Assembly (NCBI RefSeq): GCF_020283565.1
Contig: NC_060063.1
Span: 7,400,563 to 7,464,562, forward strand
DNA length: 64,000 bases
DNA from: Trifolium pratense
Lineage: Eukaryota; Streptophyta; Magnoliopsida; Fabales; Fabaceae
Reading direction: 5' to 3'
This document shows positions 55,654 to 64,000 of this stretch, piece after piece. The stretch's first letter is position 1. Every line of letters starts with the position of its first letter. The translations under genes and the position numbers were made by a program. The notes beneath the pieces were generated by a model. It did no database searches, had not been told where the DNA came from, and saw only the letters and a list, made by a program, of their open reading frames with translations.

Positions 55654-58138
55654 AGATTTCTTACCGCTGATGGGCGAATATCATTTTCTTGATGTTTTCC
55701 ATTTCCAATTCAGTTTATTTACAAAATTAATTTGTTAGCATAGATTCCTTAGATGATGTTAATGAATATAATAAAATCAACAAAAAAATTTGTATGCTTG
55801 AACCAAACATGGGAGATTCATTATTTTGGTCATTCATGACATTTTTCATCCTAATGTTTCATAGATCGAGACAGTTGGCCATTTATCAGACAAATGACAT
55901 TATTAATTATTATTTTGCCTATTGGGCAAGAAAGCTTGTTTTCTTCTTAATCAATAATCAATGATCACCGCCCAAATCTAGAAAAGCTTATTAAACATAA
56001 CTTTACTCTTTTTGCCATTTTTATCGATAGCAATATATACAAAAATAGTAGCATATACTTTTGACCCAATCAGATGATTTGTCTCTAGCTATTAGTATTA
56101 ATTATTAATTATATGCTCGAATATACTTCTATCTATATGTTTATTTAATTTATTTTTTTATTTTCTCCCAACAATTCAAACTTCAAACATAGACCAATAC
56201 CTAACTATTCGAAGTTGTGCCTAATTGATGGTTATTATATTTATCTTATCTACTTCTTACCTTAATTAATGAAATCCAATTAAAGGGTTGAGTTTGCTAA
56301 ATGATTTTAGTTAAGAGTTATAAAAGTTGAAAATAATTACACCATGCCATAAGAGTCATTCTCCAAAGGGGACTAGGTCAAGCTTTTAGATTTTTTAGTA
56401 GGTTGGGTGACAAATCGACCATTCAAGTACTCCGGGATAAAGAAAAGTTGAAGATGTAAAATGACTGAGTTATTTTTGTGTATGCGTAAATTAGGTATAT
56501 CTTTTACGCGCAAGTACATAGATTAATCTCTATCCAAATGGATGGCAAATTTTTTCAATCAAGATCTTGATTAAGTTAGAAGAGACCTACACAATTTCAT
56601 CTAAATGTTTTTGGATTAAAAACTTGATATTTAATTCGAATACACTAAAGTACAGTACAAGATTGAATATCGTTTTCACAACTGAGGTTAAATTCTTTTT
56701 TTTTTTTTTACAAATACTGAGGTTAAATTCATTATTGTTAAGGAACCTTGTCTGGTAAAAAAATTAATATAAGATTAACATACTGATATTTAAATGGACT
56801 AATTAATGTATCTAAACTAAAAGTCATGATATGCCACGTATAGAGAGTGCGTCATTCATTACTATCCGTGTGCATGAGACGTGAGTGGAAATAAAAAAAC
56901 TCTACATTTTAGTATTAAATCATGAAGACCTTGGACCAATATCACCAAATAAAAAATAATGTTGATAATATATAGTTATTTAAGAGAAATAAAGAGAGAC
57001 ATATGTAACTATGATAGTTATTTAATTAATAAAGTTCATCAATATCTTTGAAGTTTTGAAGCATGTATATATAGTTAGGTATATCAATAGGCTATACGGC
57101 AGTCTAATCCTATATTTATTGCTAAGATCCAATTATAAGTACGTAATATATCTATATGCAATGATTCTTTCTTTTTCCTATTTTATTTTGTTTTGAGAAA
57201 CAAAAAAATAATTTGAATGGTTGGTAAAGTATAGCTTTTCACACATTCAAACCATTTGATTTCATTATTATACAAAATAGTATTCGTCAAAAAATAAAAT
57301 GAACTAGCTAATAAATACAAGCATAGGCTAAAGTTAATGTTTGATAAAGAGAGTAAATACATACATTATGTGTTAGAAAAAAAAAAAAAAAAAAAAAAAA
57401 CCTCCCGTTTTGTATTATTATAAAGTAGTAAGGTGCGAATATAAAGTGCCCAGATACGGATTCGCGAATAAATAAATTCACTTTTCTCAGAGCTTTAAGT
57501 CTTTTGTGTAGAGTTCTTTCAATTCGTATATGTGTGTGCGAGCAGAGATGCAATACGTCTTGTATATATAGGCAAAACAAATTATAGACGTTGCATTTGA
57601 CCGTTGATAAAGATAAGATTGTCAGCTTGGTCTGTACTAAATTGTCTTGACATGAATTTGAATTACCATCCAAATTTGAACAAGAGTTTCCATAACTTTG
57701 CCTTGACACAGAGAAAGTTTCCTTTCTCAGCAAAGAAGTTAAAACGCATCACGTTACTTCCTTAAGACTAGGGATTGTGTAAGATAGCTATACTGAACCA
57801 TTGGTATAGTCGCTTTCGTCTTTGATAACCGTGTTGACCATATGATTTACACAATTAAACATAGTATTTAGAAAATCAGAGATCTGTGCAGAGGTTCATC
57901 ATCTTCTGAGCTTTCAACCTCTGAAGCTTACATCTTCTGAAGTTGACAACCTTTGAACCCAGAGCTTCTGAATAGTCATCTTATGGCATGTCCTCGGATC
58001 TTATCTTCAAAACATTTCTGCATTCTTGAAATTAAATTTTAGTACCTCCAATTGTATATTTAATACTTTGTTATCATCAAAACCTTTGATAATGATTGGG
58101 AAATTTACAAAACTCAATTTTGTTCAAACAATGAGGAG
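55654..58138. other. AT-rich intergenic DNA with LTR-like stretch
   Basis: No gene is supported. An A-run (24 A) lies at 57377-57400. On the minus strand near 57560-57600 GCCTATATATACAAGACG follows CAACGGTCAAATGCAACG, like an LTR promoter. At 57880-57980 imperfect CTTCTGAA(G/T) units recur, a pattern common in legume copia LTRs. No ends can be fixed. Confidence 0.4.
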
Positions 58139-59949
58139 GCTGGATATTACAATCGTAACTCTACTAAACCGGTATCACAACCTCGCAGCAATGGTGAGTT
58201 CAATGTGACACATCATAAGAAACTTGAAGGTCCTTCCTTTGCTCAAGTGGTGCAGTCAAATAGAGAACCAAAGTAGAACAATTTTATTTCGTTTGAGGCA
58301 GAGAAGGAGGTGATCCAGAATTTGCAAAGAGTGTTTGTAGGAGTCGTCAAACATTCCGGCATGTCATACAATATTCAAGATGAATTCCATAGGCAAGGTT
58401 ACTTCGGGGTTAAGATCACTCCATTGGGGGAAAATTTAGTCTTGCTAGAAGATCAGGAGGAAGGAGAAATCAAAGCTTTAATGGAAGATACATGGTGTTG
58501 GTTACAACAATGGTTTAAGGAGATTCGTCTGTGGAGTCTGGGTGAGGTTGATAATGATAGCTTGGTTTGGTTGAGAGTGTATGGAATACCCGTTCACTCT
58601 TGGAACGATAATTTCTTTACTCTAATAACCAAACTGTTTGGTACTTTCTTGAATGTCGACAACACCACTTCGAAGAAACTTATGATGGATATGGCAAGAA
58701 TCTTGATTCGCACTCCTAGTTTAAAAGTCGTCGATCACTTTCTCACTGGTAAAGTCAATGAGGAACTTTTTCAGGTCAGAATAATTGAAGATTCTTATGG
58801 TCCGATGCGTATAGCGATTCCATCAAAAGGAACTAAGGAAGGACGAGATACAATCAGCAGTTGTTTGGAGGACGAAGATGATGTTTTTCCGGCGATGGAG
58901 GAGGAGGTGGTGGAGGAAGAGAGAGATGGAACTGAAGGGAGACGATATTTATCAGCATTAACTAATTTTGTTAATGTTAATTAATCACTCTCTAACAGTT
59001 TTGGCATTGATTCACCAGGGAGTAATGGGAGGGAGGATTGTATGGAATCACCAAATAAAACTAATGTTGCTGAGAATTTGACTTCTTCAAATTCAAAGGT
59101 TAGGGAGATTTTGGGGGAGAATTTAAAGGAATTAGTTGTTGATGAATGTAATGATAGCATTGAAGTGAGTTTTCATAACGGCTCATGTCAATCACTTTGT
59201 CATCATCCATGTAGGAGTAATGAGTTAGGGGATGAGACTAGCAGAAGTATTGAAAAGGATAAAAAGGCCCAAAAGCCCAAGGCTGGTTCTACTTATGGTA
59301 GTAGAAAAAGAGGTTCTTTGGAGCAAGGGGGAGGTGAGTCACACAACAAAGTAGGAGTGGACCGGTTGGACAGAAGGTCCAAATTTATTGATCATATTGG
59401 GAATTCTTTAGGAGGTAAAGGAAATCAGGCAGGGGTGGCATTAGAAATGGGCCTGCAACAGACTCTAAAGGAAGGCCCAATCATTCGTTGAACACATTAA
59501 GTCAAGCACCTCATTCCAAACGCATTACGCAAAAGTCTCTTCCACCTCGTGCAAACGGAGTATCGACAAATAATACCAAACCACGAAATTCAATTACCGA
59601 GACAGCTCAATCCGATTCATCATCGAGAGCTTCCTCGGCGAAGGAGGTTTGTTCGAGAAATCCTGTAGGCAAGTTCAAAGCGTTAAGTGCAAAGGAGACT
59701 TTTGTGTCATCGGCAGGTTCCATCTTATGTTGCAGTTCATTCAAATCGTCTGACATCAGGAATTGTAACAAGAAATTGTGGAATAAACATGAGATTGAAG
59801 TGAATGGCAAACTGTGGGATGGTGTTATGAAATTGGTAGTGCATGGCGGTGAGGAGGATGAAGTTTATGTGGAGCATCTGTGTATCAATGAACGTAAAGA
59901 TAGAGAAGCTATGAGATTGATGGAGCAAAACAATCAAGTTCTCTCATGA
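58139..59949 (+). pseudogene. Decayed LINE ORF1 (DUF4283-type), plus strand
   Basis: Related to ORF1 of the LINE at 42836-45559. VWLRVYGIPVHSWNDNFFTL and MARILIRTPSLKVVDHFLTG match its DUF4283-like part. The reading frame has a TAG at 58274-58276, a TAA at 58981-58983, and a frameshift near 59480. The last part (about 59485-59949) ends NNQVLS and its TGA overlaps the ORF2 ATG as ATGA. An RRM is not recognised. The 5' end of the element is not located. Confidence 0.75.
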
Positions 59950-60123
59950 AGATCGTATCTCTAAATTTACGTGGGTGGGGAAGCAGTGCTAAACATCGGC
60001 GGCTAAGCCAATTTCTTGCTTCAAGTGCGTTTGATTTATGCATGTTATAAGAAACTAAAAGGGCCAACTTTGATGACTTTATGATTCAAAATTTGTGGGG
60101 TAGTAAGGATGTAGAATGGGTGG

Positions 60124-60875
60124 TGTAACGCCCGGGTCTGACGAGGGCGGGGAGTGGTTGTCGGTGCATGAGGCATCCTGATAGCTTCTAGGCAAAAATG
60201 AATCACATCGGAATGAGAGGGATTCTGAGACCGTGCAGGTATGGGACTGCATGGTTGAAGGAAGGCATATAAACAAGATGTATCTTCTTTTTGGTAGCTC
60301 ATTCGATAAGAACTCCAGAGTTAAGCGTGCTTAACTTGGAGTAGTCCTTGGATGGGTGACCTTATGGGAAGTTTCCCGAAAAGTGTGCAAGTGAGGACAA
60401 GATACGTTGAAAAGACTCGTATTGATTTGTAGGGTCAGTCGACAATGCGTAAAGTCTTCTGGGATGTTAAAATTGGTATCAGAGCAGACCTCTCCCAGTA
60501 CGATGTGGTTCGGGGACTAACCAAGCGGAAGCTGGTGGGCATGTAATGCCCGGGTCTAACGAGGGCGGGGAGTGGTTGTCGGTGCATGAGGCATGACAAT
60601 TAGCGGCTCCTAGCGCCTTCTAGGCAAAAACGAATCACATCGAAATGAGAGGGATCCTGAGACCGTGCAGGTATGGGACTGCATGGTTGAAGGATGGCAT
60701 ATAAGAATTGTTTGGTACTACCTATATCAACAAGATGCATATTCTTTACGGTAGCTCATTCGATAAGAGCTCCACAGTTAAGCGTGTTTGACTTGGAGTA
60801 GTCTTTGGATGGGTGACCTTCTGGGAAGTTTCCCGGAAAGCGTGCGAGTGAGAACAAGATACGCTAAAAAGAAGG
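60124..60875 (+). mobile_element. Cassandra-type TRIM with 5S rRNA-like LTRs
   Basis: LTR 1 runs from TGTAACGCCCGGG (60124) to about 60470. The primer-binding site TGGTATCAGAGC is at 60474-60485. A short internal stretch ends in a purine-rich GGAAGCTGGTGGGC. LTR 2 starts TGTAATGCCCGGG at 60542. LTR 2 loses similarity after about 60865, before reaching the LTR 1 end, so its 3' part is deleted or rearranged together with some LINE sequence. The LTRs differ by several indels, so the insertion is old. There is no ORF, as expected for Cassandra. Confidence 0.9.
60305..60381 (+). promoter_or_regulatory. 5S rRNA-like internal Pol III promoter in Cassandra LTR 1
   Basis: AAGAACTCCAGAGTTAAGCG, then GGATGGGTGACC and GGGAAGT, match boxes A, IE and C of plant 5S rRNA. 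The equivalent in LTR 2 is at about 60764-60840 (AGAGCTCCACAGTTAAGCG, GGATGGGTGACC). Such sequences drive Pol III transcription in Cassandra elements. The full 5S 5' half is absent, so this is not an rRNA gene. Confidence 0.85.
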
Positions 60876-63800
60876 TTAAAGTGAAACGCAGGATTGTTTA
60901 AAGTGAAATTTTGTTTTTCTGGTGAAAGTTTCTTGGGTCTGTGTGTGGAGTGGAAGAAGGAAAGTGTGTTATTCTCCTTGTAATTTGTCTGGTAAAAGGA
61001 AATTGTGGAGTGACTTGTTGAAGTTTAAATTGAATAATGAACAAGGCGAATGGTGTGTAGGAGGAGACTTTAATGCGGTGTTGAAGGCCGGGGAAATAAA
61101 GGGCATTAATGCAGTCATCAGGCAAAGCGAAATATCTAAATTCAGTCAGTTTGTTGATTCTATGGATTTAATTGATGTCCTAGTAGATTGGATCGTTTTC
61201 TGCTCTCAGAAAAATTCATTGAGATAGAGGGAGTGACAAGTCAATGGATTGGTAACTGTGATATATCAGATCATTGCCAGATTTGGTTAATGTGTTCTGC
61301 TCTCAATTGGGGCCCGAAACCGTTTAAGGTGAATAATTGTTGGCTGGAACATCCTGGGTGCAAATCATTCATTGCGAAAACATGGGAGAAGCTGAATATC
61401 AAGGGAAAGAAGGCTTATGTTATAAAGGAGAAGTTTAAGAGGATAAAGGAGGAGTTGAGAGTGTGGAACCGAGAAGTGTTTGGTATTCTCAATCTGAATA
61501 TCGAGAATACTGTGAAAGAATTGAATGAGACAGAGGCGTTAACTGATTTTGATGGGGTAAATTCGGTGACGATCGACAAATCCGCTATCAACAACAAGTT
61601 TTGGGATCAACTTCATTATAAAGAAAGCTTGATCAAATAGAAATCTCAAAAGAAATGGGTTCGTGAAGGTGATTCCAATTCTCGTTTCTTTCACGCAAGA
61701 ATCAAGAGTAGAAGAAGAAGAAATCATTTGGAGGTGCTTAGACGAGGTGAGGAGTGGATTCAAGGGGTAGAAAACATGAAGATGGAAGCAAAGAATTATT
61801 TTGAAAGAAATTTCATTGAAGATTGGCATAACAGACCATTTGTTCATGGCATTGATTTCAATGAGTTAACGGCGGAAGATAATGATTTTTTGCCTAAGCC
61901 TTTTGTCGAAGATGATGTTAGAGAAGTGGTTTGGAATTGTGATGGAAACTAGAGCCCCGGGCCGGATGGATTCAATTTTAATTTCTTAAAGGAATGTTGG
62001 TCAACGCTGAAAAACGATGTGATGGATTTTTTGAATGAATTCTATCAAAATGCTGTTTTACCAAAGGCTATCACTGCGTCTTTTTTGGCGCTTATTTGGA
62101 AGAAAGATCATCCACAAATTTTATTTGACTACAAACCCATTTGTTTGATTGGTATTTTATATAAACTTCTATCTAAACTTTTGGATAATAGGTTGAAGGT
62201 GATTATGGGAAAGCTTGTTTCAACTTGTCAATCAGCTTTTCTTCTGGGTAGGCAGATTTTGGACGGTGTAGTGGTTCTTAACGAAATCATTGATTTATCC
62301 AAGAGAAGGAAAAATTGCTGCTTGTTTTTTAAAGTGGATTTTGAGCGTGCTTATGACACTATCAGTTGGAATTACTTGGGTATTTGATGCTGAAAATGGG
62401 GTTTACAGAGAAATGGTTGAAATGGATGAGAGCATGTATCTTTAATAGCTCGATGTCCGTTTTAATTAATGGCAGTCCAACGGAGGAGTTTAAGGTTGGT
62501 AAAGGACTTCGGCAAGGCGATCCACTGTCTCCAATTTTGTTTTTATTAGCAGCTGAAGGTTTAACCGGAATGGTTAAAAAAAATGCGGTCGATATTGGCA
62601 AGTTTGTTGGCTATAAAGTCAATGATTCATTTCGCTTTCAAATCTTACAGTTTGCAGATGATACAATTCTGATGGGTGAAAATAAATTTTATGAGCATTC
62701 GAGTTAGTTTCAGGTCTGAAAATAAATTTTGTTAAAAGTAAGATTTATGGCGTGAATGTGGATGGCAACTTCCTTGCTGCAGCAGAAACATTTTTAGATT
62801 GTAGTTCCGACTCAATTCCTTTTAAGATTTTGGGCATCCCGGTGGGTGTGAATCCGAGAAGGCAAGCGACTTGGAAACCGATTGTTGAGTCTATGACGAA
62901 GAGACTTTCAAGTTGGAATGGCCGTAATCTTTCGATTGGTGGTAGAGTGACGTTGATTAATTCAGTGTTGTTGAGTCTTCCTTTATATTTTTTCTCTTTT
63001 TACAAGACTTCATGCAACATTATTAAGCAGTTGGTGCGGATTCAAAGAAATTTCCTTTGGGGGGGGGGAGGAGTGGAGGACAAGAGGCTGTGTTGGGTCA
63101 AATGGGCTCAGGTGTGTCTACAAAAAGCAAAAGGAGGTCTAGGAGTGAGAGATTTAGAATTGTCGAATTTGGCCTTGTTGTGCAAATGGAAATGACGGTG
63201 TGTAAATGACAAAGAGGCTCTCTGGTATGATTTGTTGTAGTCCATTTATGGTCCACTATCCCTTAATCTTCTCAATCGGGAAACAACTATTACGAGTCTT
63301 AAGGACTCTATTTGGTGGAGAGATGTAGTAGGTGTTGGGGGGAAGGTCGGGGATTGTTGGTATCCGTCACTTGTTGTTGGGTAACGGTAACACAATTAGT
63401 TTCTGGAAAGAGAAATGGTTCGGAGTAGATCCGTTTCGGGACCTTTTTCCTTGTTTATTTGGAAAAGAGTTGCACAAGGATTGTGTGGTATCAGACTTAT
63501 TTCGAGAAGGTAGTACTCATTTGAATTGGAATAGTGATTGGTTGTTATCTTTATCTAATGTCGAATTGGCAGAGAAGGAAGATCTAGAATAGCTTTTGGT
63601 CGGTTTGGTGCTGCAACCAAATGTAGAAGACCGTTGGCGTTGGATACCTGATGGTTCGGGCTTATTTAGTGTAAAATCTGTGTACATTTTTTTTACAATC
63701 ACGCCTGGAGTCGAAAGAACTAGAGTTATTGGATGCTTTAAACAAACTATGGAAGAATGACGTTCCTTGTAAGGTGGGAGTTTTTGGTTGGCGCTTACTT

Positions 63801-64000
63801 CTTGATAAATTACCCACTCGAGCGGTTTTAGCTTCAAAAGGTATTTTATCTAATCCACATGATTTACCTTGCGTTTTTTGCTTTCAAGCGGTGGAGGACT
63901 GTAATCACCTATTCTTTAGTTGTATTAAAGTTCAGGAGGTTTGGAGGCAAGTTTTTTTTTTTGGATGAGATTTGATGCTAACTTACAGGATGGGAATTGG

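Larger units (their letters stand above)
59946..64000 (+). pseudogene. Decayed LINE ORF2, interrupted by a Cassandra element, runs off the window
   Basis: MKIVSLNLRGWGSSAKHRRL begins at 59946, then a TAA (60048-60050) replaces the usual Gln before ETK. The Cassandra insertion splits the endonuclease at 60124. After it, GEWCVGGDFNAVLKAGEIKG, a deletion, then DRFLLSEKF and ISDHC resume. RT blocks follow in shifting frames: SPGPDGFNFNFLKECW after a TAG, ICLIGILYKLLSKLLDNRLK, FKVDFERAYD, RQGDPLSPILF and FADDTILMG (62657-62683). A deletion after the FADD box and further stops precede the zf-RVT part (VFGWRLLLDKLPTRAVLASK). At least five stops or frameshifts make it non-functional. Confidence 0.85.

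Noticed and set aside
57308..57733. 141-codon minus-strand frame
   Set aside because: It contains a poly-Phe run from an A-tract and lies in LTR-like sequence; no family match recognised.
60305..60840. Possible 5S rRNA genes
   Set aside because: Only the promoter half of 5S is similar, it sits inside LTRs with a primer-binding site, and several bases differ; Cassandra explains it better.
1..64000. CRISPR arrays, bacterial operons or phage genes
   Set aside because: Introns, plant gene families and plant transposons throughout; no evenly spaced identical repeats with unique spacers.

Overview
The window looks like euchromatic, AT-rich plant nuclear DNA, most likely from a legume (Medicago/Trifolium/pea-like). 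The basis is spliced genes with GT-AG introns, plant-specific transcription factor families, plant L1-type LINEs, and abundant small transposons (TRIMs, tRNA-derived SINEs, foldback MULEs, Helitron, CACTA). The species assignment is inference.

Three host genes are well supported. (1) A MYB-CC (GARP/PHR1-LIKE) transcription factor lies on the minus strand at 6475-9577, with seven coding exons that join in frame to about 390 aa. (2) A plastid-type tryptophan/tyrosine permease-family transporter lies on the plus strand at 25678-27678, with two exons and 518 aa. (3) A NAC transcription factor of the NAC100/ORE1-like group lies on the minus strand at 36078-37955, with three exons and 376 aa. They are unrelated in pathway and separated by repeats.

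Most of the rest is mobile DNA. 1-3 kb: SINE edge, MITEs and a 5'-truncated LINE. 11.9-15.7 kb: a Helitron with a diagnostic 3' hairpin plus CTAG end and an RPA70-like (DUF223/OB-fold) gene remnant, followed by a rearranged TRIM. 17.3-19.5 kb: an inverted-repeat element with an orphan CACTA end. 21.6-25.3 kb: Stowaway-like MITEs, a very short LINE copy with a 17-bp target-site duplication, and SINEs. 28.7-29.7 kb: a 969-bp foldback MULE with a perfect 9-bp duplication. 39.0-45.6 kb: an apparently complete two-ORF LINE with a 14-bp duplication, inserted about 1 kb upstream of the NAC gene. 47-54.6 kb: foldback MULEs and a 5.26-kb CACTA element carrying a Ulp1-like protease tail. 55.3-55.7 kb: a complete 303-bp TRIM with 77-bp LTRs. 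58.1-64 kb: a decayed second LINE interrupted by a Cassandra-type TRIM whose LTRs contain 5S rRNA-like promoter sequence; this LINE runs off the window end.

No tRNA gene, functional rRNA gene, CRISPR array or bacterial-type operon is seen. Exon boundaries, insertion ends and target-site duplications were read by eye. Family names rest on motif recognition, not database search.
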